Below, one piece after another: positions 1 through 8,405 of a stretch of DNA of 12,730 nt. The stretch comes from Pseudomonadota bacterium (GTDB lineage Bacteria; Pseudomonadota; Gammaproteobacteria; Burkholderiales; Burkholderiaceae_B), in assembly GCA_021793095.1 (NCBI GenBank), contig JAJYTK010000009.1, positions 1 to 12,730 on the forward strand, written 5' to 3'. Every line of letters begins with the position of its first letter. The stretch's first letter is position 1. Both the position numbers and the translations under genes were made by a program. The notes under the pieces were generated by a model. The model searched no databases and was not told where the DNA came from. It saw nothing but the letters and a program-made list of their open reading frames with translations.

Positions 1-365
1 CGCCCCCCACGGCCCCCAAACCCAGCCCTGCCAAACCCTCTCTGGCGGCGCAGCTACGGGATGATCCTTGCGTGCGCCAGGACGAACAATTTAACACCCA
101 ACCCTTGCGTGAACTGCTCAAACAATCTCGTCACCCACACGATGGCGAGGCCGAGCCTGCCGATGCCAGTTTTGCTGCCTATGCGGTTGAGAAAAACGGC
201 ATTGACCCGCTGACCGAGGTGCTCGAGGAACTGATTCAGCATAGCGCGCGCCAAGAAGAACGCATTGAGCGACTTTGCAAGGCCCTCGAAGAGTTAGGGC
301 AACGTGTGGACGATGGGCAACAACCTCTGGATGTGGAAAGGTTAAATAAAATTGTCGACTCATAA
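1..365 (+). CDS. C-terminal part of an unrecognised protein
   Basis: A reading frame is open from base 3 to a TAA at 363-365, so this is the 3' end of a gene that begins left of the window. About 120 residues are visible. The first 25 or so are rich in Pro, Ala and Lys, like a flexible linker. The segment from the fifth DNA line (around 195-340) is highly charged, rich in Glu, Arg, Gln and Leu, and probably forms an amphipathic helix or short coiled coil. I recognise no family. A GTG at 72 could serve as an internal start, but it has no convincing ribosome-binding site and the Pro-rich frame continues upstream, so a longer protein is more likely. No terminator follows the stop. The next gene on the strand begins 186 bases later. 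Confidence 0.6.
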   Translation, partial: PPTAPKPSPAKPSLAAQLRDDPCVRQDEQFNTQPLRELLKQSRHPHDGEAEPADASFAAYAVEKNGIDPLTEVLEELIQHSARQEERIERLCKALEELGQRVDDGQQPLDVERLNKIVDS

Positions 366-424
366 GTCTTAAGCTATGAAAATTGTTATTTGAGCCAATC
401 AGTTAGGGAAGCCTCTCGCCAGCG

Positions 425-491
425 GAAAAGGCCTTTTCTCAAGGTGATTTTACCCGCGTAATCCATTCAAAACTTGTCCGAAAGGTGGACA
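425..491 (+). promoter_or_regulatory. Dyad symmetries upstream of the IclR-type gene, possible operator
   Basis: Two inverted repeats lie in the 186-base gap before the regulator gene. One is a perfect 14-base palindrome, GAAAAGGCCTTTTC, at 425-438. The other is TGTCC-7 nt-GGACA at 475-491, followed by a further GGAC at 495-498. IclR-family proteins bind short palindromes and often control their own gene, so these are candidate operator sites. That role is inferred from position alone. I see no convincing -35/-10 pair in this gap. Confidence 0.25.
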
Positions 492-551
492 CATGGACGG
501 GATTGGGTTATTTTTCTATTGGTTTCCTTATCTACTGATGAGTCACAATGT

Positions 552-1319
552 ATGTCAAAACTTCCTTCAGAAGGCACTGCTGGGCCCCGTACGCTGCGCC
601 GTGGGCTCTTGATACTTAGAACGCTGCAGGCCCATGATGATAAAGGCCTGAGTGTTACCGAGCTGTCTCGTTTAACGGGGTTGCAACGACCCACTATTTA
701 TCGGTTATTAGCGGCTCTGACTGAGTGCGAGTTTGTTTATTCTGTTGGCCGGACCCGCCGTTATGCGGCCGCCAAACAAAATCAGATCCAAGGTCCGGAG
801 CCTGAGCACCACCTGATCGAGCATGCCAAGCCCCACATGCGTGAATTAGCGAATCAATTTGGCGATGCCGTTTTTCTGGTCGTACGCGAAGGCAATGATT
901 CGCTGACCCTTTGGCGCGAAATTGGCCCCTATCCAGTACAAATCTTGGGGACCTACGCCAACAAACGCCAGCCCTTAGGGGTTGGGTCGGGTGGACTGGC
1001 CTTATTAGCCGCCCTGGACGATGACACCATTGAACAGATCATGCTCAACAATAGTAAAGAAATCGAGCATTATGGGGGCATGACCTTGCGCGAAATGCGT
1101 CAGTTGGTACAAAACACCCGTACGCGTGGCTATTCAGTGATTGGCAGCTATACCGTGCGTGGTGCACTGGGGGTGGGTTGCGCCCTGTGCAGTAGCCAAG
1201 GACACCCTCTGTTGGCCATTAGCGTGACCGCTATTACCGATAGGATGCCCGCACGTCGCCAAAAAGAAATCGCAAGAGAGATTAAAAAAGTATTGGACGA
1301 GTTGTCTAAAAATCTCTGA
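552..1319 (+). CDS. IclR-family transcriptional regulator
   Basis: A DNA-binding regulator of 255 residues, the usual size for the family. Residues about 13-75 form the winged helix-turn-helix: a conserved RRGLLILRTL helix, then VTELSRLTGL and the recognition helix QRPTIYRLLAAL (45-56), then a wing ending in RRYAAA. Residues about 80-255 form the GAF-like effector domain, with family-typical stretches such as RQPLGVGSGGLALLA and a late Cys-containing segment (GVGCALCSS). The ATG at 552 is preferred because the protein then starts just before the HTH. A TTG at 474 would add 26 unconserved residues. Neither has a strong Shine-Dalgarno sequence. Such proteins usually regulate catabolic or efflux genes next door, but no catabolic operon adjoins it, so its effector and target cannot be named. 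It ends at a convergent terminator shared with mscS. Confidence 0.88.
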   Translation: MSKLPSEGTAGPRTLRRGLLILRTLQAHDDKGLSVTELSRLTGLQRPTIYRLLAALTECEFVYSVGRTRRYAAAKQNQIQGPEPEHHLIEHAKPHMRELANQFGDAVFLVVREGNDSLTLWREIGPYPVQILGTYANKRQPLGVGSGGLALLAALDDDTIEQIMLNNSKEIEHYGGMTLREMRQLVQNTRTRGYSVIGSYTVRGALGVGCALCSSQGHPLLAISVTAITDRMPARRQKEIAREIKKVLDELSKNL

Positions 1320-1353
1320 TGGCCTCCCCATCTTGACGGCAGATTCATCAAAA

Positions 1354-1386
1354 AACCCCAAAAAGTTTAAATTACTTTTTGGGGTT
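1354..1386. terminator. Bidirectional terminator between the IclR-type gene and mscS
   Basis: A perfect 12-bp stem (AACCCCAAAAAG / CTTTTTGGGGTT) encloses a 9-base loop. Read on the minus strand it is followed by a T-rich tract (TTTTTTGATG overlapping the stem end), a classic intrinsic terminator for mscS. On the plus strand the T tract is weaker, but the stem still lies 35 bases after the regulator's stop. Confidence 0.85.
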
Positions 1387-1437
1387 AGCTCATTTTAAAG
1401 CGCGGGCCATGCGCTGATTGGCCAAGCTGCTATTTGT

Positions 1438-2280
1438 TTAGGCAGCCTTGCTCTGATCGGTGATTGTTTGCACCTCGCGCACTGGGATAGGATGACGCAA
1501 CCCGACCTCTTGCAGTCGCTGTACTGCTGTTTTATAGAGGTAGAAACGCACGTCCCAAAACTGACTGGTTTCAATCCAGCAGCGCATGGTGATGGTCACG
1601 TGATTTTCTTTATAAGCCGTCACCACAGTAATAGGGGCAGGATCTTTGAGCACCCCTTCGTGTTCATCCAATAGAGATTGCAGGGTCTGCAAGGCCAAAT
1701 CAATGTCATCATCGTAGCGCACCCCAACCTCTATCTCGAGACGGCGGGTTTCATTGCGGCTGTAGTTGATAATGGCACTGCCCCACACCGCACTGTTGGG
1801 TAAGGAAAAATGCACGCCATCAATCTGTACAAAGCGTGTCAAAAACAAGCCTATTTCGTTGACGGTGCCATCGCCTTTACCTGGGATGGATACAAACTCA
1901 CCCGCACGCAAGGGACGCAGCACTAACAACATCACACCTGCAGCGATGTTTTGCAGTGTATTTTGCAACGCCAAACCCACTGCCAGACCGGCCGCCCCCA
2001 GTACCGCAATAATACTGGCGGTTTGTACCCCAAAACGCGCCAAAACTGCGATAATGACAAAAATCCGAATGGTCCACTCCACCACGGACTGAGCAATAGG
2101 TACAATGGTGGGATCAATGCGGGCAGAACGCTGCGCGGCCTTGCGCACAGTGCGGCCAGCAAAACTGGATACCCACCAACCAGCAATCAAAATCACAATG
2201 GCAATGACCAAATTAATGGCAAAGCCCTCAATCCACGGCAATGAATAAAAAGGCTGTGACATCTCTAATTCCTCAGACAT
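1438..2280 (-). CDS. mscS: Small-conductance mechanosensitive channel MscS
   Basis: An inner-membrane channel that opens under membrane tension and releases solutes on osmotic downshock. The 280 residues match E. coli MscS (286). Three hydrophobic segments lie at about 19-41, 58-82 and 87-121. The third is the Gly/Ala-packed pore helix GAAGLAVGLALQ (95-106), followed by NIAAGVMLLVLRPLRAGEFV. The two pore-seal leucines of E. coli (Leu105, Leu109) correspond to Leu99 and Leu103. The cytoplasmic beta domain carries the signature PNSAVWGSAIINYSR. The ATG at 2280 is chosen because GGAG lies six bases upstream. A TTG at 2292 is less likely. The residue matching the E. coli kink glycine Gly113 is Asn107. 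The gene is monocistronic: divergent from the oxidoreductase and closed by the terminator at 1354-1386. Confidence 0.93.
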   Translation of the reverse strand: MSEELEMSQPFYSLPWIEGFAINLVIAIVILIAGWWVSSFAGRTVRKAAQRSARIDPTIVPIAQSVVEWTIRIFVIIAVLARFGVQTASIIAVLGAAGLAVGLALQNTLQNIAAGVMLLVLRPLRAGEFVSIPGKGDGTVNEIGLFLTRFVQIDGVHFSLPNSAVWGSAIINYSRNETRRLEIEVGVRYDDDIDLALQTLQSLLDEHEGVLKDPAPITVVTAYKENHVTITMRCWIETSQFWDVRFYLYKTAVQRLQEVGLRHPIPVREVQTITDQSKAA

Positions 2281-2422
2281 TGAACACTCCAATGAAAATT
2301 GAACCCACCAATAATAGCCGTTTTAACGTTTCATCTCATCTTCCATTTGCATAAGTTTTCAATTTAATGCATTGATTCGCATTGAGTATACTTATGTGGT
2401 GATTTAGCAAAAGGTTTTTTTT
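2281..2422. promoter_or_regulatory. Divergent promoter region between mscS and the oxidoreductase gene
   Basis: The gap drives both genes. For the plus strand, TATACT at 2387-2392 is a good -10 candidate about 30 bases before the start codon; the -35 at the right distance (TTAATG, 2364-2369) is weak. For the minus strand, TATTAT (complement of 2311-2316) is a possible -10 with no clear -35. The oxidoreductase ribosome-binding site AAAAGG (2409-2414) is separated from ATG by eight consecutive T residues. Confidence 0.4.
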
Positions 2423-3448
2423 ATGAGCGAACTATACCCTCTGTCGGTACTTGACCTGGCCCCTATCGTCCAAGATGGCAACGCAGAGCAGTCATTTGCA
2501 ACCACCGTAGAGCTTGCCAAGCTCTGTGATCGCTTGCATTTTCATCGCTATTGGATGGCTGAACACCATGGCATGATTGGTATTGCCAGCGCGGCCACCT
2601 CTATCTTGATTGCGCATGTTGCCCACCATACCCAGCGCATCCGTATCGGCGCAGGAGGGATCATGCTGCCCAATCATGCCCCCTTGGTCATTGCCGAGCA
2701 GTTTGGGACCTTGGAAAGTCTTTTCCCAGGGCGTATCGATCTTGGATTAGGTCGCGCGCCTGGCTCTGATCCTCAAACTGCCCGTGCCTTACGTCGCAAC
2801 CTTAATACAGATCCCAATGCCTTTCCCCACGATGTGATGGAGTTGCTAGATTATTTTTCCGACCAACCCCAGCAACCGATCACCGCTGTCCCGGGCAAAG
2901 GCCTAAATGTCCCCATTTGGATCTTGGGCTCTAGCCTTTATGGTGCTCAAGTCGCCGCCATGCTTGGGCTGCCCTATTCCTTTGCATCGCATTTTGCCCC
3001 TGCCCAATTGAATGACGCCATTCGCGTTTATAGAGAAAACTTTCAACCGTCTAAATATCTGGATAAGCCTTATGTCATGCTTGGCTATAATGTATTTGCA
3101 GCCGACACTGACGAGCAGGCACATCACCTCGCCAGCTCTTGGCAACAATCTTTTGTGAGCCTGCGCACAGGCCAGCCTATCCAGCTCCCCCCTCCAGTAG
3201 AAAACTATATGGAAAAGGCAGGTGCCCCTGCACAGCACATCATGCAACATGTGTTATCGTGCACCGCCATTGGCAGCCCTGACACGGTCAAAACACAGAT
3301 CCAAGAGTTCATCGATCAAACTCAGGCCGATGAACTCATCATCGCCACCAATATGTATCACGCTCAAGACAGATTACACAGCTACGAGATATTGGCCGAC
3401 ATCCAGGCGGATCTAAAAAAACCTGCCGGGCATTCTTTTACCCTCTAA
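2423..3448 (+). CDS. YhbW-type luciferase-like flavin-dependent monooxygenase
   Basis: An LLM-class (bacterial luciferase-like) oxidoreductase of 341 residues, predicted to fold as one cytoplasmic TIM barrel using FMN or F420-type flavin. It closely resembles E. coli YhbW (about 335 residues), whose substrate is not established. Family motifs include LDLAPI (10-15), AEHH (46-49), GIASAATS (53-60), [20 protein letters not shown] (78-97) and [15 protein letters not shown] (102-116), then [12 protein letters not shown] and ASHFAP in the second half. The start is supported by AAAAGG eight bases upstream and by alignment with YhbW. There is no signal peptide. It stands alone between a divergent mscS and a downstream mutS on the same strand, so context does not reveal a pathway. 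I give no symbol because yhbW names an E. coli locus rather than a defined function. Confidence 0.88.
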   Translation: MSELYPLSVLDLAPIVQDGNAEQSFATTVELAKLCDRLHFHRYWMAEHHGMIGIASAATSILIAHVAHHTQRIRIGAGGIMLPNHAPLVIAEQFGTLESLFPGRIDLGLGRAPGSDPQTARALRRNLNTDPNAFPHDVMELLDYFSDQPQQPITAVPGKGLNVPIWILGSSLYGAQVAAMLGLPYSFASHFAPAQLNDAIRVYRENFQPSKYLDKPYVMLGYNVFAADTDEQAHHLASSWQQSFVSLRTGQPIQLPPPVENYMEKAGAPAQHIMQHVLSCTAIGSPDTVKTQIQEFIDQTQADELIIATNMYHAQDRLHSYEILADIQADLKKPAGHSFTL

Positions 3449-3458
3449 GTATTCCGCA

Positions 3459-3480
3459 GCGCGGGGGCTGCCCCCCGCGC
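3459..3480. other. GC-rich hairpin between the oxidoreductase gene and mutS
   Basis: GCGCGGGGG and CCCCCGCGC form a perfect 9-bp stem with a 4-base loop, ten bases after the oxidoreductase stop. No T tract follows on either strand, so it is not a standard intrinsic terminator. It could stabilise the upstream transcript end or attenuate read-through into mutS. Confidence 0.45.
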
Positions 3481-3514
3481 ACACCTACCGATAAGCTTTA
3501 CCTTTTGAGACCCC

Positions 3515-6184
3515 ATGAGCCAAGAACAAGATTTTTCTGGTCATACGCCCATGATGCAGCAGTATTTGCGTTTGAAACAGCAGGCCAAATCCTATCTGCT
3601 TTTTTATCGAATGGGCGACTTTTACGAGCTGTTTTACGAAGATGCCGAAAAAGGGGCCAAGCTGCTCAATCTCACCCTGACGCAACGGGGGCTCTCTAAC
3701 GGTGAGCCCGTGCCCATGGCGGGGGTGCCCTTTCATGCGGTCGAGGGCTATTTGGCGCGTTTGGTCAGCTTAGGCGAGTCGGTGGCTTTGTGCGAACAAA
3801 TCGGTGACCCCAACAAGAGCCGCGGCCCTGTAGAACGAAAAATAGTACGCTACATCACCCCCGGTACACTGACTGATGAGGCCTTGCTGCCTCAACGCAC
3901 AGACAAAAGCATCGCTGCGCTTTGGGCTCAAAAACGGCGGGGGCGGACGCATTATGGGCTGGCCTGGATGAATCTGGCCAGTGGACGTTTTAATGTTGAG
4001 GAATGCGACGAAGAGATGCTTGATGCGCTGCTTAGCCGCATTGAGCCCGCCGAGCTACTGCACGCTGAGAGTCAGCCCTACCAGGAGCTATTACCCAATA
4101 TTAGCCATACTGCGGCGGCTGACTGGCATTTTGAATTAGACAGCGCCCAACATTTTCTGCTGGATCACTTCCGCATTGATAGCCTGGCAAGCTTTGGTAT
4201 TCAAGATCTGCCGCTAGCCATTTGTGCCGCCGGTGCTTTACTGCGCTATGTGGTCGAAACCCAGTCTAATGAGCTGGCGCATATACAGCATATACAGCAA
4301 GAGCAGAGCTCTGAATTCGTTATTTTAGATAGCGTCACGCGCAAGAACCTCGAGCTCACCAGCACGCTCAGCGGTGAAGACCGACCCACGTTATTTTCTG
4401 TCATCGACCATTGCTGCACACCGATGGGCGCTCGTTTACTGCGGCGTTGGGTGCATCATCCGCTGCGAGACAATCAAACAATAGAACAACGCCAGGACCG
4501 CATTCAAGCCCTAATCACCGCACCCAGTGATTTGCAAGCCCCTGGTTTTGATGTGGAAAGCTTGCAAACGGCGCTGAAAAATTTTCCTGACATCGAGCGT
4601 ATTGCCACCCGCATGGCATTAATGACAGTACGCCCGCGCGAGCTTGCCAGCCTGCGCGAGGCACTGACGGTGCTACCCACCTTAGGCGAACAACTAGAAA
4701 AAAACTTTGATTTGGCGCTCTTTCAGCCGCTCATCCAACTGTTGGATATTGATCCAGGGCTACATCAACTCTTGAGTCAAGCCATCGCGGAAAACCCCTC
4801 GGCCATGATCCGCGATGGCGGCGTCATCGCCGATGGTTATGATGAGGCTCTCGACGAACTCAGGCAGCTATCTCAAGACAGTGGCTCTTTTATTGCGCAA
4901 CTCGAGCAACGCGAACGCGAGCGCACCGGCATCACCACGCTAAAAGTAGAATACAACCGCGTGCATGGCTTTTTTATCGAGGTCAGCCGCGCTCAATCAG
5001 CGCATGTCCCCCAAGACTATCAACGCCGCCAAACCCTCAAAAATGCAGAACGCTACATCATTCCAGAGCTCAAAGAGTGGGAAGACAAAGTGCTCTCTGC
5101 CCAAGATCGCAGTCTGGCACGAGAAAAACAGCTCTATGATGCGTTATTGCTCAGCCTGCAGGACTATGTCGGTGCCGTGTCGGGAGCTGCGCAAGCCTTG
5201 GCCGAGCTCGATGCCTTGGGCGCACTGGCGTATCATGCGCATAAACATAATTGGGTGCGCCCTGAATTGAGCCATCTGCCAGAAATTGACATCGTCCAAG
5301 GCCGCCACCCCGTCGTTGAGCATACCATCGAGCCCTTTACCCCCAATGACTGTCACATGCATCATGAACGGCGGTTATTACTGATCACTGGGCCCAATAT
5401 GGGGGGTAAATCCACCTACATGCGTCAAACTGCGCTCATCGCTCTTTTGGCACGCATGGGCAGTTATGTGCCCGCTCAGGCTGCCCGCGTGGGCCCCATT
5501 GATCGCATTTTTACCCGCATTGGTGCGGCGGATGATCTCGCTGGGGGGCGCTCAACCTTTATGGTCGAGATGACCGAAACAGCCTCAATCCTGTCTGCCG
5601 CGACTCCGTATAGCCTGGTGTTAATGGACGAGGTTGGACGTGGGACCTCGACCTATGATGGGCTGGCCTTGGCTTGGGCCATTGCGACGCGACTGATTCA
5701 ACATAACCAGAGCCTCACGCTATTTGCCACGCATTATTTTGAAATGACACGCTTGGCCGAGCAATTTGCTCAGTCAGTCAATGTCCATCTGGCCGCCGCC
5801 GAGACCCCCAGTGGGGTTGTGTTTCTGCATGAGGTGCGCAAAGGCCCTGCCAGTCGCAGCTATGGCATACAGGTCGCCCAACGTGCGGGCATCCCCACGG
5901 CGGTCATCAGACAGGCGACGCGGGAACTCATGAGACTTGAAGAACAAAAAGACGGCCTGCCACAGCTGGACCTGTTTACGGCCGAGCCTGATGAGCCTAC
6001 TGCTGGTGAGTCTACTGCGGGTGAATCTGCTACAGATGATTTAAACATCACAGAAGGCCCACAGGATGCCCGCACACCTCCTACGCACAAAGAGGTACTG
6101 GCGGCACTACAAGCGCCCTCATTAGACGAGCTGACCCCGCGACAAGCCCTAGACATGCTCTACGAGCTACAAGAAAAACTATAG
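3515..6184 (+). CDS. mutS: DNA mismatch repair protein MutS
   Basis: MutS recognises mismatches and small loops and recruits MutL. At 889 residues it is slightly longer than E. coli MutS (853). Domain I starts with [12 protein letters not shown] and holds the mismatch-wedging Phe36-Tyr37-Glu38, at the same positions as in E. coli. The connector, lever and clamp domains follow. The ATPase carries Walker [10 protein letters not shown] (626-634), Walker B with Asp705-Glu706 in [12 protein letters not shown], and the FATHYFEMT switch. QLDLF (817-821) fits the consensus beta-clamp-binding motif. A low-complexity acidic linker with two TAGES copies follows, then a C-terminal helical segment ([17 protein letters not shown]) matching the tetramerisation domain. 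The ATG has only a weak GAGA upstream, but the N-terminus aligns exactly. No clear promoter lies in the 66-base gap, so co-transcription with the upstream gene is possible. Confidence 0.98.
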   Translation: MSQEQDFSGHTPMMQQYLRLKQQAKSYLLFYRMGDFYELFYEDAEKGAKLLNLTLTQRGLSNGEPVPMAGVPFHAVEGYLARLVSLGESVALCEQIGDPNKSRGPVERKIVRYITPGTLTDEALLPQRTDKSIAALWAQKRRGRTHYGLAWMNLASGRFNVEECDEEMLDALLSRIEPAELLHAESQPYQELLPNISHTAAADWHFELDSAQHFLLDHFRIDSLASFGIQDLPLAICAAGALLRYVVETQSNELAHIQHIQQEQSSEFVILDSVTRKNLELTSTLSGEDRPTLFSVIDHCCTPMGARLLRRWVHHPLRDNQTIEQRQDRIQALITAPSDLQAPGFDVESLQTALKNFPDIERIATRMALMTVRPRELASLREALTVLPTLGEQLEKNFDLALFQPLIQLLDIDPGLHQLLSQAIAENPSAMIRDGGVIADGYDEALDELRQLSQDSGSFIAQLEQRERERTGITTLKVEYNRVHGFFIEVSRAQSAHVPQDYQRRQTLKNAERYIIPELKEWEDKVLSAQDRSLAREKQLYDALLLSLQDYVGAVSGAAQALAELDALGALAYHAHKHNWVRPELSHLPEIDIVQGRHPVVEHTIEPFTPNDCHMHHERRLLLITGPNMGGKSTYMRQTALIALLARMGSYVPAQAARVGPIDRIFTRIGAADDLAGGRSTFMVEMTETASILSAATPYSLVLMDEVGRGTSTYDGLALAWAIATRLIQHNQSLTLFATHYFEMTRLAEQFAQSVNVHLAAAETPSGVVFLHEVRKGPASRSYGIQVAQRAGIPTAVIRQATRELMRLEEQKDGLPQLDLFTAEPDEPTAGESTAGESATDDLNITEGPQDARTPPTHKEVLAALQAPSLDELTPRQALDMLYELQEKL

Positions 6185-6223
6185 TCACGCTAGACCGCCC
6201 TAGGCTCACACCATAGGCCCATT

Positions 6224-6262
6224 AAAAAGCCCCCAGCAGTAATGACTGCCGAGGGCTTTTTT
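6224..6262. terminator. Bidirectional terminator between mutS and bamC
   Basis: A long stem (AAAAAGCCC..GCAGT / ACTGC..GGGCTTTTTT) with loop AATG and a small internal mismatch. It is flanked by A5 on the left and T6 on the right, so each strand has a U-run after the stem. It lies 39 bases after the mutS stop and 26 bases beyond the bamC stop. Confidence 0.92.
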
Positions 6263-6288
6263 GATGGGCATCAGACCAAAGGTCTGGT

Positions 6289-7428
6289 TTAGCTAGATTC
6301 GCCCATATGCTGGATCAGTACCTGGATGATGCGTCGAGCAGTATCGGTCTGTAGCACTTGGCCTTCGGTGTCGAGCACCTGGACCATGGTTTGACCTCGT
6401 TGTTCACGCACACGAATGCGCAGTTTCTCGGGCACTGATGTATCACGACCACCAAATAGGCGCCCAATAATATTTTGCTGCTCGATCTTAACCCCCGTAT
6501 CTGCATCTAGATAACGGATAAAGAACTCACCCGTACTGCGGTCGCGGTCCTCAACCGAGAAGCCAGCTGAATCAATGGCTAAACCAACGCGCCTCCAAGC
6601 ACGATCGAAAGGCTCATCCAGCGTCATGTACGCCTCGCCCTGATGCTCTTGGATTTGTACCTCGGGACGGCGTTGCTGTTCTTCAGCCTCTTTGACGCGG
6701 TCACTCGCCGTTTGCTGATCGCTACCCAAAAACACCATCAAACGAGCCAGCATGGCCGCATTTAACCCAGGATCCTCTTGGCCATAGACCCACTTGAAAG
6801 TTGTCCCGTCTTGGGTGGGCGTCTCTTCCATGTGCTGATGACTGATGAAAATCTCGGTCTTGCCATCGATGCGCTCTAAACGAGTACGGAAACGCTCACG
6901 TTCACCACTATCAAATACCTGGTCGATAATGGTACCTAAAGCGCGCCGAATCCACCCCTCTGGAATCTTGGCACGGTTTTCCGCCCAATGCGTTTGGATC
7001 ACCCCGGTGCGGGGATCCTCGCTATCAATGGTAAAGCCCTGCTGCCCCCAGAACTCGATAATGCGTGGGTAAAGCTCTTCGGGGGGTTGCTCGACCACAA
7101 GCCAACGCATATCCCCCTCACGCATCACCTGCATGCCGTCTTGCTCGGGCAAAACCTCGCCCTGTTTGCGAGCAGCGTCGCGCTCTTGTTGAGAGGCAGC
7201 ATAATGAGAAAATGTGGTTACCCCCTCTGGCGCACGGTACTGCGCATCTGAATGCGCCTGGGTTAAATCAGGGGGAATGCTTAGCGGGTCACCCCGTACG
7301 GTACTTTTATAGTCGACACTCTCTTCGGCGCCAATCAACTCTTCGACCGTGGAACAGCCCGCCATCACGCTCAACCCCACTGCTAAGGCAATTGGGGTCA
7401 AACGCTTTTTGATTCGAAACTTTTTCAT
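6289..7428 (-). CDS. bamC: Outer membrane assembly lipoprotein BamC
   Basis: BamC (formerly NlpB/DapX) is an accessory lipoprotein of the BAM complex, which folds beta-barrels into the outer membrane. The 379 residues (E. coli 344) start with a basic region, a hydrophobic stretch and a lipobox ending MAGC, giving lipidated Cys25. Next comes the unstructured lasso that binds BamD, recognisable by [20 protein letters not shown] (39-58). Two helix-grip domains follow, roughly 100-225 and 265-375. The residue after Cys is Ser, consistent with outer-membrane sorting. The start ATG overlaps the dapA stop in the sequence ATGA, a layout that favours translational coupling. An AGGA about eight bases upstream lies inside the dapA coding end. 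E. coli also has dapA followed directly by this gene, which supports the call. The gene ends at the bidirectional terminator at 6224-6262. Confidence 0.93.
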   Translation of the reverse strand: MKKFRIKKRLTPIALAVGLSVMAGCSTVEELIGAEESVDYKSTVRGDPLSIPPDLTQAHSDAQYRAPEGVTTFSHYAASQQERDAARKQGEVLPEQDGMQVMREGDMRWLVVEQPPEELYPRIIEFWGQQGFTIDSEDPRTGVIQTHWAENRAKIPEGWIRRALGTIIDQVFDSGERERFRTRLERIDGKTEIFISHQHMEETPTQDGTTFKWVYGQEDPGLNAAMLARLMVFLGSDQQTASDRVKEAEEQQRRPEVQIQEHQGEAYMTLDEPFDRAWRRVGLAIDSAGFSVEDRDRSTGEFFIRYLDADTGVKIEQQNIIGRLFGGRDTSVPEKLRIRVREQRGQTMVQVLDTEGQVLQTDTARRIIQVLIQHMGESS

Positions 7429-8330
7429 GCTAATAATCCTGCCTCTCGCAGCGCCTGACGCACGCGATCATGGAATTGTTCGCTCAATGGGGTCATCGGC
7501 AAGCGATAGCCGAGTTGGATGCGGCCCATTTCTGCCAACGCCCACTTTACGGGAATCGGGTTGGCCTCAACAAACAGTTGACGATTGAGATCTGCAAGCA
7601 TGCCATTATATTTGCGAACAGTGGCCAAGTCACCATCTAACGCCGCCTGGCATAAAGTGCTCATGAGTCGGGGCGCCACGTTGGCCGTCACCGAGATATT
7701 GCCCTTGCCACCGAGCAAAATCAAAGCTGCTGCCGTTGGGTCATCACCACTGATGACCATAAAATCCTCGGGCAAATCGCGTAATAACGCACCCAAGCGC
7801 GCCATATCACCTGTCGCCTCTTTGGTGCCAATGATACCAGGTACCTGCGCTAGGCGGAGCACAGTCTCGTTTGACATGTCTGCGACGGTACGTCCAGGCA
7901 CGTTGTACAGCAGTGTGGGCAGGGGCACAGTTTCAACGATTTTCTTGAAATGCTGGTACAGCCCCTCTTGGGTGGGGCGATTATAATAAGGGACCACAGA
8001 CAGGCCCGCGTGTGCTCCTACGTCATAGGCGTGCTGTGTCAACTGGATGGCCTCGCTGGTTGAGTTACCGCCTACGCCAGCAATCACAGGGATGCGATCC
8101 CCTGCGTGTTTAACAGCCACCTCGATGAGTTCGGCATGCTCGTCCATATTGACCGAGGGAGACTCACCCGTAGTCCCGACCACGACAACCGCCTTGGTGC
8201 CCTCTTGGACATGCCAGTCAATCAGTTTTTTGTACGATTCAAAGTCTAAGCGTCCGTCTGGAAACATGGGTGTCACAAGGGCAACCATGCTTCCCTCAAA
8301 ATAGGGGGTTGCAATATCCGAAGTAGCCAT
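7425..8330 (-). CDS. dapA: 4-hydroxy-tetrahydrodipicolinate synthase
   Basis: DapA condenses pyruvate with aspartate semialdehyde, the committed step to diaminopimelate and lysine, in the cytoplasm. The 301 residues form one TIM barrel. Catalytic residues are all present: Thr53-Thr54 (VGTTGES), Tyr142 and Arg147 (LYNVPGRT), and the Schiff-base Lys170 (GTKEATGD), each offset by nine from E. coli Thr44, Thr45, Tyr133, Arg138 and Lys161. In the lysine allosteric site His65, Asn89 and Glu93 match E. coli His56, Asn80 and Glu84, but Met62 replaces His53. The ATG has AGGAG eleven bases upstream. A 75-base gap separates it from the protease gene, and its stop overlaps the bamC start by four bases. 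Co-transcription with both is likely. No clear lysine riboswitch or promoter is visible in the short leader. Confidence 0.97.
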   Translation of the reverse strand: MATSDIATPYFEGSMVALVTPMFPDGRLDFESYKKLIDWHVQEGTKAVVVVGTTGESPSVNMDEHAELIEVAVKHAGDRIPVIAGVGGNSTSEAIQLTQHAYDVGAHAGLSVVPYYNRPTQEGLYQHFKKIVETVPLPTLLYNVPGRTVADMSNETVLRLAQVPGIIGTKEATGDMARLGALLRDLPEDFMVISGDDPTAAALILLGGKGNISVTANVAPRLMSTLCQAALDGDLATVRKYNGMLADLNRQLFVEANPIPVKWALAEMGRIQLGYRLPMTPLSEQFHDRVRQALREAGLLA

Positions 8331-8405
8331 TTTTAAACAGTCTCCTGGTAAGACAAATCTAAGCGAAAGGTTGAAAGCATCAGTTTAACGGATCCGCCCA
8401 AAAAA

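Noticed and set aside
474..551. A 26-residue N-terminal extension of the IclR-type protein from TTG at 474
   Set aside because: It has no ribosome-binding site, overlaps the candidate operator dyad and adds sequence outside the family's usual start.
1766..2092. A plus-strand frame of 108 codons opposite mscS
   Set aside because: It is antisense to the MscS pore and beta domains, with no ribosome-binding site and no recognisable protein features.
7065..7412. Long plus-strand frames opposite bamC
   Set aside because: They are antisense to a well-supported gene, carry no motif and follow its codon pattern.
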